A stretch of 15,003 bases of DNA from an uncultured Gammaproteobacteria bacterium (GTDB lineage Bacteria; Pseudomonadota; Gammaproteobacteria; CAIUAS01), in assembly GCA_903897205.1 (NCBI GenBank), contig CAIUAS010000206.1, positions 1-15,003 of the forward strand. The letters run 5' to 3'. The translations under genes and the position numbers were made by a program. Every line of letters begins with the position of its first letter. Position 1 is the first letter of the stretch. Below the pieces are notes generated by a model. It was not told where the DNA came from, did not search any database, and saw only the letters and a list, made by a program, of their open reading frames with translations. Below, piece by piece: positions 1 through 7,625 of the stretch.

Positions 1-591
1 AAAAAGAGGTAAGGCTAAAAATAATTCATTTAATAAATAACTAACTAATAAATTTCGCTGGGGTGTTTGTTGAATAATGGTTTTTATATCTGTCCAGGGT
101 TGATTAATTGCATTATTTTCTGTTGGCATATCGACGTTAATGCCTATGCCGATAATGGCGCGATAATTATTATTACTGTCTCGCTTGGTTTCTACTAATA
201 TGCCGCATAATTTTTGGCGCTGATACCAAATATCGTTTGGCCATTTTAAATCAATGTGTGGCAAGCCGTATTTAAGCAAGGCATTTGCAACCGCAACTCC
301 GATTGCAATACTCAAGCCGGTTAGTTGGTTAGTATCAGCAAAATACCAGCATAAGGACAGATAAATATTTTTTCCAAATGGCGAATGCCAGGGTTTGTCG
401 TGTCTGCCACGACCGGCAGTTTGTTGCTCCGCTAAACAGACATACCCTGCAGGCGTATTTTTTTTATTAAGCAGATAGGAATTAGTCGAATCAACGGACT
501 CTAATATTTCAAGCTGATTTAAAAGAGCACAACTTTTTTGTGTTAATGCAGCGTAGATTTGCTCAGCATTTAATAAATCTAAGGCGCTCAT
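1..591 (-). CDS. birA: Biotin--[acetyl-CoA-carboxylase] ligase, HTH-less form (partial, 3' end off window)
   Basis: Cytosolic ligase that makes biotinyl-5'-AMP and transfers biotin to a lysine of the biotin carboxyl carrier protein, feeding fatty-acid synthesis. I translated this strand by hand; 197 codons are open to the left edge. Catalytic-domain landmarks in order are ESVDSTN (31-37), GRGR (60-63, biotinyl-AMP loop, followed by HD where E. coli has RG), KWPND (116-120, with catalytic Lys116) and GIGIN (148-152). The E. coli enzyme carries about 60 residues of winged helix before this point. Here Met1 aligns with the start of the catalytic domain, and an in-frame stop lies just upstream at 598-600, so the HTH is truly absent and the protein should be a ligase only, not the bio repressor. 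The C-terminal SH3-like domain lies outside the window. The start is 1 nt past the kdoO stop, which suggests translational coupling. I see no Shine-Dalgarno sequence. Confidence 0.93.
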   Translation of the reverse strand, partial: MSALDLLNAEQIYAALTQKSCALLNQLEILESVDSTNSYLLNKKNTPAGYVCLAEQQTAGRGRHDKPWHSPFGKNIYLSLCWYFADTNQLTGLSIAIGVAVANALLKYGLPHIDLKWPNDIWYQRQKLCGILVETKRDSNNNYRAIIGIGINVDMPTENNAINQPWTDIKTIIQQTPQRNLLVSYLLNELFLALPLF

Positions 592-592
592 A

Positions 593-1471
593 TTAAATTA
601 AAGAACGGCTGGTTAATTTTTCTAATATTCGCAAGGGTGATCGCTGCGGATCCTGCATGGCGGTTACTGGCAAATAAAAAGTTTGTTCTAGTAAATATTG
701 CCCCGACATAGCGGCGTGCGAGACTTGATCGGTTTGGACAATCCAAGTGGTGTTGGGTGGAAAGCGTACTTCACATTGTTGTGCTTGTTGTTGATAGGTT
801 TCATCTGCTTTCATGCGATCATGAATTTGTAACATAATATGATCATAATGAGTGCGATAAGATTTAGTGATTTTTAATAGTTTTAATAGTTTAGCGCTGC
901 CGGGAGGCGGGTTGCTAATTTGTGGTAAAAAACGTTTGGCGACATTCTCAAAAGGCTCGCCAACGCGCCAGACCCGATCTTCACCTTGTGGGTTTATATT
1001 GCTAAATACGCGTAAAATACGTTTGCCTTGATTCGGAGTCGCTGGAAAAGCATCCACATGTAAACGTTTATCATCTTTGCGATAAGAGGTTTTGCGATCA
1101 CTCACTTGCACGGGACGAAAACTAGTGCGCGCTTGTTCTAGTGCTGTTTGATAGTGCGGAAATAAATGCTCAACAAGCTGTCTGGCTTGGATGGCAAAAC
1201 GTTTCATCATCGCTTGTAATTGTTGTTTGTCATTGGGGGAACCTTGTACGCCGCACAGGGTATGGCTGTGGATATCAAAACTGATATTTTTAGCTTTTGG
1301 ATCAACATAATTAGGTGATAAAAAGCGTTGTTCTAGTGCAGTTAATTTAAAAGTTAATTGTGGCAAAAAAATGACTTTGCCATTTTCAATAGCATTAATA
1401 GCTTGCTGTTGTTGTTCTTCACCCAGGGGTGCATCCCCGTGTGGGATGGCGAGAGTTTCAATGACTTGCAT
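593..1471 (-). CDS. kdoO: 3-deoxy-D-manno-oct-2-ulosonic acid (Kdo) hydroxylase, Fe(II)/2-oxoglutarate dioxygenase
   Basis: 292 aa, resembling the KdoO family that hydroxylates the C3 position of Kdo in the inner LPS core, converting Kdo to Ko in an O2-, Fe(II)- and 2-oxoglutarate-dependent reaction. Visible support is the facial-triad HxD motif (His138-Val-Asp140 in RLHVDAF) and a distal His at about 252 in SHAAMSGQ, followed by a strand-like segment ending FYLP, as in double-stranded beta-helix oxygenases. There is no signal peptide or membrane segment, as expected for a cytoplasmic lipid A-core enzyme. The ATG at 1471 lies 9 nt after the oxyR stop and the gene ends 1 nt before birA, so the three are probably co-transcribed. 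Family assignment comes from recognising the overall sequence pattern, without a database search. A different 2-oxoglutarate oxygenase substrate remains possible. Confidence 0.82.
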   Translation of the reverse strand: MQVIETLAIPHGDAPLGEEQQQQAINAIENGKVIFLPQLTFKLTALEQRFLSPNYVDPKAKNISFDIHSHTLCGVQGSPNDKQQLQAMMKRFAIQARQLVEHLFPHYQTALEQARTSFRPVQVSDRKTSYRKDDKRLHVDAFPATPNQGKRILRVFSNINPQGEDRVWRVGEPFENVAKRFLPQISNPPPGSAKLLKLLKITKSYRTHYDHIMLQIHDRMKADETYQQQAQQCEVRFPPNTTWIVQTDQVSHAAMSGQYLLEQTFYLPVTAMQDPQRSPLRILEKLTSRSLI

Positions 1472-1480
1472 AAATTGTTA

Positions 1481-2392
1481 TTAAGGAAGTGGTTGTATTC
1501 CTTCTAGTTTACACGCAAGTACTGCTTTGCGTAATACATCAATGACTTTTGGGCGTGGAAAAGTTTTGCGCCAGGCAAGCACGATCTGACGTTGCGGTGG
1601 TGGCTGGGTGAAAGGGCGGTAACTTAGTTGAGTTTTTTGCTCGTTTGTTGGGTGAGCTGCTGTGATGGGTAATACGGTGATGCCTAAGCCAGAAGCAACC
1701 ATATAACGCAGTGTTTCTAGTGAGCTTCCAATATAATGTTGTTCGTTAATTGTATGGCGGCAATCATAACAAACTGACAAAATTTGTTCGCGTAAACAAT
1801 GACCTTGTCCAAGCAATAACATATTTTCTTTGGCCAATGCATTGGGATTGATCACTTTTTTCTTGTGCCAAGCGTGGGTGTCAGGTAATAACACGACAAA
1901 AGGTTCGTTGTATAGAGGCAGTGTTACGATGCCAGGTTCGGTGAAAGGTAATGATAAAATCACCACATCGACTTCACCCTGACGCAATTTAAGCCGGAAA
2001 TTTTCAGTGAAGTCTTCTTGAATAGCAATTGGCATTTTAGGCGCCAATTTTTTTAGTTGAGGGATCAGTGCTGGAAATAAATAAGGCCCTATTGTGTAAA
2101 TAGCGCCTAAACGCAATAGGCCGGTTAATTGGTCTTTTTGAATGGTCGCCATGTCTTTTAAAATAGCGGCTTCGTGCATTACCTTTTGCGCTTGGGTAAT
2201 AATTTGTTCGCCAAAAGGCGTTACTTTTATTTCATTGTTACAACGTTCGAATAAGGCAGCGCCCAATTCATCTTCTAATTTTTTTATGGCGACACTTAAG
2301 GTAGGTTGACTGACAAAACAGGCATCAGCAGCGCGGCCAAAATGTTTTTCTTTTGCAACGGCGATAATGTAACGTAATTCGGTCAATGTCAT
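1481..2392 (-). CDS. oxyR: LysR-type hydrogen peroxide-sensing regulator OxyR
   Basis: 303 aa LysR-family transcription factor. Residues about 1-60 form the winged helix-turn-helix (RAADACFVSQPTLSVAIKKLE), and about 90-295 the periplasmic-binding-like sensor domain. The diagnostic feature is GHCLREQ followed by VC: counting from Met1 places cysteines at exactly 199 and 208, the pair that forms the H2O2-induced disulfide in E. coli OxyR. The downstream SSLETLRYMVASGLGITVLP segment also matches OxyR. An extra Cys211 follows (CYDC), and Cys25 lies in the HTH. OxyR activates catalase, peroxiredoxin and iron-sequestration genes under peroxide stress. It leads the compact group oxyR-kdoO-birA and has its own 90-nt upstream gap with a perfect TATAAT. 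An AAGG sequence sits 8 nt before the ATG. The assignment is firm; the regulon cannot be read from this window. Confidence 0.96.
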   Translation of the reverse strand: MTLTELRYIIAVAKEKHFGRAADACFVSQPTLSVAIKKLEDELGAALFERCNNEIKVTPFGEQIITQAQKVMHEAAILKDMATIQKDQLTGLLRLGAIYTIGPYLFPALIPQLKKLAPKMPIAIQEDFTENFRLKLRQGEVDVVILSLPFTEPGIVTLPLYNEPFVVLLPDTHAWHKKKVINPNALAKENMLLLGQGHCLREQILSVCYDCRHTINEQHYIGSSLETLRYMVASGLGITVLPITAAHPTNEQKTQLSYRPFTQPPPQRQIVLAWRKTFPRPKVIDVLRKAVLACKLEGIQPLP

Positions 2393-2409
2393 ACTTTTGG
2401 CCTTAATGT

Positions 2410-2415
2410 ATTATA
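2410..2415 (-). promoter_or_regulatory. Candidate -10 box of the oxyR promoter
   Basis: Read on the minus strand this is a perfect TATAAT. It lies 17 nt upstream of the oxyR ATG, immediately before the AAGG ribosome-binding sequence, which would give a very short leader. The hexamer at 17-nt spacing (2433-2438) does not resemble TTGACA, so the call rests on the -10 alone. An activator or a weak promoter would be needed. Confidence 0.35.
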
Positions 2416-2482
2416 AAAATAATTTAGTATGGATAAGATTGATTAGTTTGTAACATTGTTTGAACTAATGGAAGTAATTATT

Positions 2483-3211
2483 TCAATAATAATTATAGCC
2501 TTGTTCATTCGGATCATCTGGATTGTTGTTAGTGGTTTGCTGAGGTTGATTTTTTTTCGAGAGTGGATATAACTCTCCATTATCAGTTAGTACCTCCCAT
2601 ATTTCAGGATGGGTTAAATAAGTTTGCTGCGCTATTTCATGTAAAGCCCCGATGAAGCATTGACGCATTCCATGATAAGAAACCAGCGGGCTAATGGCAT
2701 GGAAGTTAATTCCTAGCCGTTCGAGTATACGCTGTAAGTGGGGTTCCATCGCGGCATAAGTATAATAAATATCATATTTATAACAAACTTGTGCAATGGC
2801 GCGTAATAAGCCTAATACGGCAAATTTAGGCCGAAAATTAGGTAGCACTGCTAAGCGTGAAATTTCAGCAAGATGTTCGCGCGGTAAATTTTTATAATCA
2901 ATAATATTTTGATAAAACTGTGAGCTGGCGATTATTTCAATAGGTAATAATTTATTGGATGACATTTTAGGATAAATTAAGCGCACCGTGCCGATAAATT
3001 TTTGCGTAGGTTTGTAGAGCAATAAGCAATGTATTGAATAATCATCATGCTCATCTGTTTCGCATTCAGTTAAATACTGTTTTTCAGCAGGATCGACGCA
3101 GCATTCCTTCTCTAAGCAAAAAATCTGATAACGCAATTTAAACGATTCTTGTTTTAGCTCGGTAGTATTGGCTAATACCACGGCGAAATTTTCATTAAAA
3201 TTTGCAAACAT
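2483..3211 (-). CDS. PEP-CTERM/exosortase system-associated (LuxI-like) N-acyltransferase
   Basis: 242 aa member of the GNAT-fold group related to acyl-homoserine-lactone and N-acyl amino acid synthases, often annotated as PEP-CTERM/exosortase-associated acyltransferase. Visible signatures are RYQIF near the N terminus (Arg27 and Phe31, like the RxxxF of LuxI proteins), an acidic stretch TDEHDDYSIHCLL (about 53-64), GTVRLI (Arg77 region), EISRLAV and a C-terminal HGMR segment. About 20 residues at the C terminus are low complexity, rich in Asn, Gln and Pro. The acyl donor and acceptor are unknown; by family it would move a fatty acyl group to an amine. The ATG is preceded by GAGGAAA at suitable distance. 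On the minus strand TATACT (3265-3270) is a possible -10 without a good -35. No exosortase or PEP-CTERM protein is in the window. Confidence 0.78.
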   Translation of the reverse strand: MFANFNENFAVVLANTTELKQESFKLRYQIFCLEKECCVDPAEKQYLTECETDEHDDYSIHCLLLYKPTQKFIGTVRLIYPKMSSNKLLPIEIIASSQFYQNIIDYKNLPREHLAEISRLAVLPNFRPKFAVLGLLRAIAQVCYKYDIYYTYAAMEPHLQRILERLGINFHAISPLVSYHGMRQCFIGALHEIAQQTYLTHPEIWEVLTDNGELYPLSKKNQPQQTTNNNPDDPNEQGYNYY

Positions 3212-3313
3212 ATTAGTGTTTCCTCTGGATTGTTAGAGGTAACGATTTGTTATCTATAAAACAAAGTATAGTGCATTTTAAGCAGTTTTTTTGCTTTGCA
3301 AAATTTAGGTGCG

Positions 3314-4816
3314 TTAATAGCGTAGTTGCCGATCGAGGCGGCGATAACTTAATGCTTCAGTTAGGTCGGTTGTAATGATCATTTCATGTCCCGCTAGATC
3401 GGCGATAGTGCGAGCAACTCGTAAAATGCTGTGATAAGCGCGAGCAGATAAATTTAGTTTTTCAATGGCTTTTTCCATTAATTGTTTATCAGACGAGGAG
3501 AGTTCACAGTAGTGCTCAATATCTTTGCCGCGTAGTTGGTGATTTATTTTATTGTGGCGGCTTAATTGTGTGTGTCGTGCCAACGTGACGCGCTCACGTA
3601 CGCTCGCACTGTTTTCGGAGAGGGTTTCGCTAGTTAATAAACCTTCTGGCAGGTGAGGTACTTCAATGTGCATGTCAATGCGATCTAATAAAGGCGCAGA
3701 AAGGCGCGCGCGGTAGCGTTGAATTTTCTCGGGTGAACATTGACATTCATTTTTAGGATTGCCCAAATGGCCGCAGGGGCAAGGATTCATGGCGGCAATT
3801 AATTGAAATTGTGCAGGAAATTCTGCGGTGCGCGCTGCGCGTGAGATGGTAATGCTGCCGGCTTCCAAGGGTTCGCGTAAGGCTTCTAATACGTGGCGGT
3901 TAAATTCAGGAAGTTCATCCAGAAATAATACACCGTGATGCGCTAAAGTGATTTCCCCAGGGCGAGGTGGACTACTGCCGCCTACTAAAGCAGCGCTAGA
4001 ACTTGTGTGGTGTGGCGAGCGAAAAGGTCTTTTTTGCCACTGGGTCAAATTAAACTGATGGCTAATGGAGGCAATGGCTGCTGCCTCAATGGCTTCTTCG
4101 TGCGTCAGGGAAGGCAGAATACTGGTTAGTCGGCTGGCTAACATGGTTTTGCCGGTGCCAGGCGGGCCAATAAACAACAGGTTGTGGCCGCCTGCTGCTG
4201 CTATTTCTAGCGCTCTTTTTGCGTGAGATTGCCCACGTACTTCATTGATATCCGGCTGATTAGTGGTGGCAGGATAGCTTTGTAGCTCATAGGGGCTGAT
4301 AGCTTGCGCACCTGTTAAGTGTGCGCAAACTTCTAATAAGTGATTGGCAGGGAATACGGGGGTGTTTTGCGGTAGCGCTGCTTCGTTCGCATTGGTCAGC
4401 GGGACAATAAGATGGCGTTTGATTTTGCCGCATGCGATGGCAAAAGGTAGGGTGCCATGAATGGCGCGTAATTCCCCAGATAGGGCCAGTTCGCCGGCAA
4501 ATTCATATTGGTCTAAGTTTTTACAGGGCAGCTGGCCGGAAGCGGCTAGAATACCGAGGGCAATGGGTAGGTCAAAGCGGCCGCCTTCTTTGGGTAAGTC
4601 GGCGGGAGCTAAATTAATGGTAATGCGGCGTGCTGGAAACTCGAAGTTAGAATTTAATAATGCACTGCGTACACGGTCGCGGCTTTCTTTAACGGCAGTT
4701 TCTGGCAGTCCTACAATTGAAAAATTGGGCAATCCATTGGAAATATGGGCTTCTACGGTAACGGCGGGCGCAATAATGCCTGCGTTAGCTCGGCTGTAAA
4801 TAATGGCAAGAGACAT
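3314..4816 (-). CDS. comM: YifB/ComM family Mg-chelatase-like AAA+ ATPase
   Basis: About 500 aa. The order is an N-terminal ChlI-like domain (1-165), an AAA+ module with Walker A GPPGTGKT (217-224) and Walker B GVLFLDELPEF (295-305), four cysteines in a probable zinc-binding insert (346, 348, 358, 360), and a C-terminal Mg-chelatase-associated helical domain. ComM is a hexameric helicase that promotes branch migration during natural transformation. It is also conserved in bacteria not known to be transformable, so presence alone does not prove competence. I chose the ATG at 4816 because the protein then begins MSLAIIYSRA like its relatives; an in-frame TTG at 4831 would add only five residues. 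It lies 57 nt downstream of ubiK, an arrangement frequent in gammaproteobacteria. Confidence 0.95.
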   Translation of the reverse strand: MSLAIIYSRANAGIIAPAVTVEAHISNGLPNFSIVGLPETAVKESRDRVRSALLNSNFEFPARRITINLAPADLPKEGGRFDLPIALGILAASGQLPCKNLDQYEFAGELALSGELRAIHGTLPFAIACGKIKRHLIVPLTNANEAALPQNTPVFPANHLLEVCAHLTGAQAISPYELQSYPATTNQPDINEVRGQSHAKRALEIAAAGGHNLLFIGPPGTGKTMLASRLTSILPSLTHEEAIEAAAIASISHQFNLTQWQKRPFRSPHHTSSSAALVGGSSPPRPGEITLAHHGVLFLDELPEFNRHVLEALREPLEAGSITISRAARTAEFPAQFQLIAAMNPCPCGHLGNPKNECQCSPEKIQRYRARLSAPLLDRIDMHIEVPHLPEGLLTSETLSENSASVRERVTLARHTQLSRHNKINHQLRGKDIEHYCELSSSDKQLMEKAIEKLNLSARAYHSILRVARTIADLAGHEMIITTDLTEALSYRRLDRQLRY

Positions 4817-4873
4817 AGTAATATGAGGCAACCAATAGAATAAGTTATGTTTAAAAGATTAATTGCCTAATTC

Positions 4874-5140
4874 TTACTTATTTTCAGTGGGTTTGTCTAG
4901 TAGTTGGGATTCTATTTCTGCCATTTGTTTTTCTAAGGCTTCCAGTTTGGCACGGGTTTTGGTTAAAACGCCGGTTTGGACGTCAAATTCCTCCCGGGTA
5001 ACTAAATCAAGCTTAGCAAAGGTGCTTTGTAATACACTACGAAAATTATGTTCCAAGTCCTGTTTGATTGTTTGCAAACCAGGAGGAACGGCGTCTGTTA
5101 AACGGTTGACGATATTATCGATAAAATCACGGTCAAGCAT
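4874..5140 (-). CDS. ubiK: Ubiquinone biosynthesis accessory factor UbiK (BMFP domain)
   Basis: 88 aa, the usual size of YqiC/UbiK. The N-terminal half (1-45) is amphipathic and helical, beginning LDRDFIDNIVNRL. The C-terminal half (about 47-82) is a charged heptad-rich coiled coil (KTRAKLEALEKQM) through which family members trimerise. In E. coli and Salmonella UbiK helps the cytosolic Ubi complex with UbiJ in O2-dependent ubiquinone synthesis and binds lipids. The ATG is preceded by AAGG with 5-nt spacing. It is the first gene of a minus-strand group with comM downstream. A possible -10 (TATACT on the minus strand, 5207-5212) lies upstream without a clear -35. Confidence 0.9.
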   Translation of the reverse strand: MLDRDFIDNIVNRLTDAVPPGLQTIKQDLEHNFRSVLQSTFAKLDLVTREEFDVQTGVLTKTRAKLEALEKQMAEIESQLLDKPTENK

Positions 5141-5270
5141 AAGAACCTTAATTGAATAGAACGACTTTACAGGCGTTAATTTTTAATTGGAAAGTTGAAT
5201 AAGAAAAGTATATAAGAAAATACCAAGCAAAAGCAAAAAATAACTCATTTATTTTGAGTATAAGGCAAGT

Positions 5271-5303
5271 TACAAGAAATTTTTGTGATAACGATTTCTT
5301 GTA
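5271..5303. repeat. Perfect 10-bp inverted repeat in the divergent ubiK / CorC-like intergenic region
   Basis: TACAAGAAAT at 5271-5280 is repeated as its exact reverse complement ATTTCTTGTA at 5294-5303, separated by 13 nt. No T-run follows on either strand, so it is not a typical terminator. It sits 40 nt before the CorC-like start codon, between two divergent transcription units, so an operator or an mRNA leader hairpin are the natural readings. The rest of 5141-5343 is AT-rich with no convincing ORF. Confidence 0.5.
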
Positions 5304-5343
5304 GCATTAGTAAAAATGTATTTATAAGGGGTTCTAGAAAGCT

Positions 5344-6636
5344 ATGCATGTAGTTTATGTTTTATTGGCCATTGTTTTAGTTTTTCTCAATGGTTTTTTT
5401 GTGGCGGCTGAATTTGCCATGGTTAAATTACGCCAAACGCAAGTGCAAACGATGAAGTTGCGCTATGGTTTGCGCGGCAAAATTCTCGCGCAAGTGCATG
5501 AGCATTTAGATGCTTATTTATCGGCATGTCAGTTAGGTATTACTTTAGCCTCATTAGGGTTAGGCTGGATAGGTGAGCCTGCGTTTGCGCATTTATTAGA
5601 ACCCTTTTTACATGCGATAGGCATTTTCTCGGCAGAGCTGATTAAAATTATTGCTTTTTTATTTGCGTTTATCGTGATTTCATTTTTACATATCGTGGCA
5701 GGTGAGTTAGCGCCTAAATCATTGGCGATCCGTAAACCCGCAACAGTATCATTATGGACAGCGGTGCCACTCTATTTGTTTTATTGGAGTATGCTGCCTA
5801 TTATTGCTTTGTTGAATTATAGTGCTATTTTAATGCTTCGTTTATTTGGGCTTCATAGTAGCCATGAAACAGAAGGCAATTATTCTTCTAAAGAAATTAA
5901 GCTTATTTTAAAAGCGAGCCATATGCACGGCGAATTAAATAAAGAGCAAGCGGATATTTTGCAGCAAACTATCGATTTTTCTGAGCGCCGCGTTGCTGAT
6001 TGCATGCAGCCCATTGATGAAATGATAGGGGTTTATTTGAATAAACCATTAGCAGAAACATTGGAAACTATCGCTCGTTATCGTTTTAGTCGTTACCCTG
6101 TATTTGGTGAAAATCGTCATCATGTGGTTGGCGTTTTATTGGTGAAAGATCTTTTTTTTGCTTTGCAAAAAACGGGTGAACTTACCGAGTTAAAAACGTT
6201 AATGCGGCCGATATTGGCGGTCGAACCTAATATGCCAGCGCGTGCTTTATTTCGTAAATTTCGTGCAGGCGTGACGCATTTTGCCATAGTCACCAGCACA
6301 GCTAATTTAGTCTTAGGTTTTGTCACGCTCGATGATATTTTAATGACTCTTTTTGGCAATATTAGCGATGAATTTACCAAACCAATGCCAGATTGGGAGC
6401 TGGCGGAAGATGGCAATTTTATTATGAAAGGCAATACGCCGCTTTATGTCATAGAACGTGCGTTGCAAATAGAGATTCCTGAACAGAAACTGAATACCTT
6501 AAGTGGATTAATCATGGCAGCCTTAGAGCGTGTGCCTGTGGTAGGCGAGCGAATTAATTTCGAACAATTTGCTGTAGAGATATTGCAAATGCAAGGCCCA
6601 CGCATTTTATTAGTGAAAGTGTACCCAAAAAAATAA
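5344..6636 (+). CDS. CNNM/HlyC-CorC family membrane protein with CBS pair (hemolysin-family transporter)
   Basis: 430 aa inner-membrane protein. An N-terminal DUF21/CNNM transmembrane domain shows hydrophobic segments near 1-25, 65-90, 100-123 and 133-170, with AAEFAMVKLR at the end of the first helix and the conserved GEL.PK motif (AGELAPKSLAIRKP) after the third. A cytosolic CBS pair follows (about 200-325; RVADCMQP, RFSRYPVFGE, ALFRKFRAGVTHFAIV, GFVTLDDI). The C terminus is a CorC_HlyC domain (about 340-428). Relatives are implicated in Mg2+/Co2+ efflux or membrane stress resistance; 'hemolysin' is a historical label. It is first in a plus-strand run with yihG 29 nt downstream. AAGGGG lies 12 nt before the ATG, longer than ideal spacing. 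Confidence 0.9.
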   Translation: MHVVYVLLAIVLVFLNGFFVAAEFAMVKLRQTQVQTMKLRYGLRGKILAQVHEHLDAYLSACQLGITLASLGLGWIGEPAFAHLLEPFLHAIGIFSAELIKIIAFLFAFIVISFLHIVAGELAPKSLAIRKPATVSLWTAVPLYLFYWSMLPIIALLNYSAILMLRLFGLHSSHETEGNYSSKEIKLILKASHMHGELNKEQADILQQTIDFSERRVADCMQPIDEMIGVYLNKPLAETLETIARYRFSRYPVFGENRHHVVGVLLVKDLFFALQKTGELTELKTLMRPILAVEPNMPARALFRKFRAGVTHFAIVTSTANLVLGFVTLDDILMTLFGNISDEFTKPMPDWELAEDGNFIMKGNTPLYVIERALQIEIPEQKLNTLSGLIMAALERVPVVGERINFEQFAVEILQMQGPRILLVKVYPKK

Positions 6637-6665
6637 ACTTTTATCAACCAAAAGGATAGAAAAAT

Positions 6666-7625
6666 ATGTTAAGTTTTCTCCCCGCCCCAATAATCGGTAT
6701 GCTGACTTTATTGTTATATGCTATTAGTCTTTTATTCTGGTCGTTGGTATTATATTTATTGGCTTTTTTAAAATTAATACCTATTAAAATCTTGCGAAAA
6801 TTCTGCGATAAAATACTGCAGCGCTTACCTTATTATTGGCAGGATTTTAATGATGTTATTCATGGGTTGACGGCAAAAACGCAGTGGAATATTCAAGGCT
6901 TAGAAAATTTGCAACGTGATGAATGGTATTTAATGTTATGCAACCATCAAACCTGGGCTGATATTTTGGTATTAGAAAAAGTATTTAAGCGTAAAATTCC
7001 TATTTTAAAGTTTTTTATGAAAAAACAATTATTATGGAGTTTGCCAGTGGCGGGGCTGGCGTGTTGGTTAATAGATTTTCCTTTTATGGAAAGATATAGC
7101 AAAGAAAAGCTAAGCAAGCATCCAGAGCTTAGAGGTAAGGATTTAGAAACAACCAAGCGTTCTTGTGAAAAATTTAAAACTATTCCTAGTACAGTTATTA
7201 CCTTTCCGGAAGGCACGCGTTTTACCGCTGAAAAACACCATACGCAAGCCTCGTCTTATCAGCATTTGTTGCGGCCACGTGCGGGAGGTATGGCGTTTAC
7301 TTTAGCCGTGATGGAAGGTTGTTTACATAAAATTATTAATGTGACTATTGTATATCCTGAAAAACAAACGAGCGCTTGGGATTATTTTTGTGGTAAACAA
7401 AGTAAAATTGATGTGGTTATTGAAGTGTTGCCTATTCCGGCGGAATTAATAGGTGATTATGAAAACGATCGTGAATTTCGTGTGCAATTTCAAACTTGGC
7501 TTAACCAGTTATGGAAAGCTAAAGATCAATTAATTACTTCTTTAAAGCAAGCGAGTAGTAATGCGCCAACAGCGGCCGGCGTCAATGAATATGTTGCTGC
7601 TAAAGGCACTGATGATGCAACATAA
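6666..7625 (+). CDS. yihG: YihG-type 1-acyl-sn-glycerol-3-phosphate acyltransferase
   Basis: 319 aa. A hydrophobic N-terminal anchor (about 6-38) precedes a PlsC-like acyltransferase domain with catalytic HX4D (NHQTWAD, His94 and Asp99) and the phosphate-binding FPEGTR block (180-185). Shared segments such as GLACW, PFMERYSKEKL, KHPELRGKD and TTKRSCEKF match E. coli YihG closely in order and spacing, and length is similar (E. coli about 310 aa). The enzyme acylates lysophosphatidic acid at the inner membrane, acting as a second LPA acyltransferase beside PlsC and shaping phospholipid acyl composition. AAGGA precedes the ATG. Its last 14 nt overlap the chosen start of ldcA. Confidence 0.92.
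   Translation: MLSFLPAPIIGMLTLLLYAISLLFWSLVLYLLAFLKLIPIKILRKFCDKILQRLPYYWQDFNDVIHGLTAKTQWNIQGLENLQRDEWYLMLCNHQTWADILVLEKVFKRKIPILKFFMKKQLLWSLPVAGLACWLIDFPFMERYSKEKLSKHPELRGKDLETTKRSCEKFKTIPSTVITFPEGTRFTAEKHHTQASSYQHLLRPRAGGMAFTLAVMEGCLHKIINVTIVYPEKQTSAWDYFCGKQSKIDVVIEVLPIPAELIGDYENDREFRVQFQTWLNQLWKAKDQLITSLKQASSNAPTAAGVNEYVAAKGTDDAT

Noticed and set aside
3289..3303. TTTTGC-TTT-GCAAAA hairpin downstream of comM, considered as terminator
   Set aside because: On the comM-coding strand the stem is followed by A residues, not a U-run; it is an AT-rich 6-bp stem.
4432..4799. Plus-strand ORFs opposite comM
   Set aside because: They are antisense shadows of a strongly conserved comM coding region, without start context or recognisable domains.
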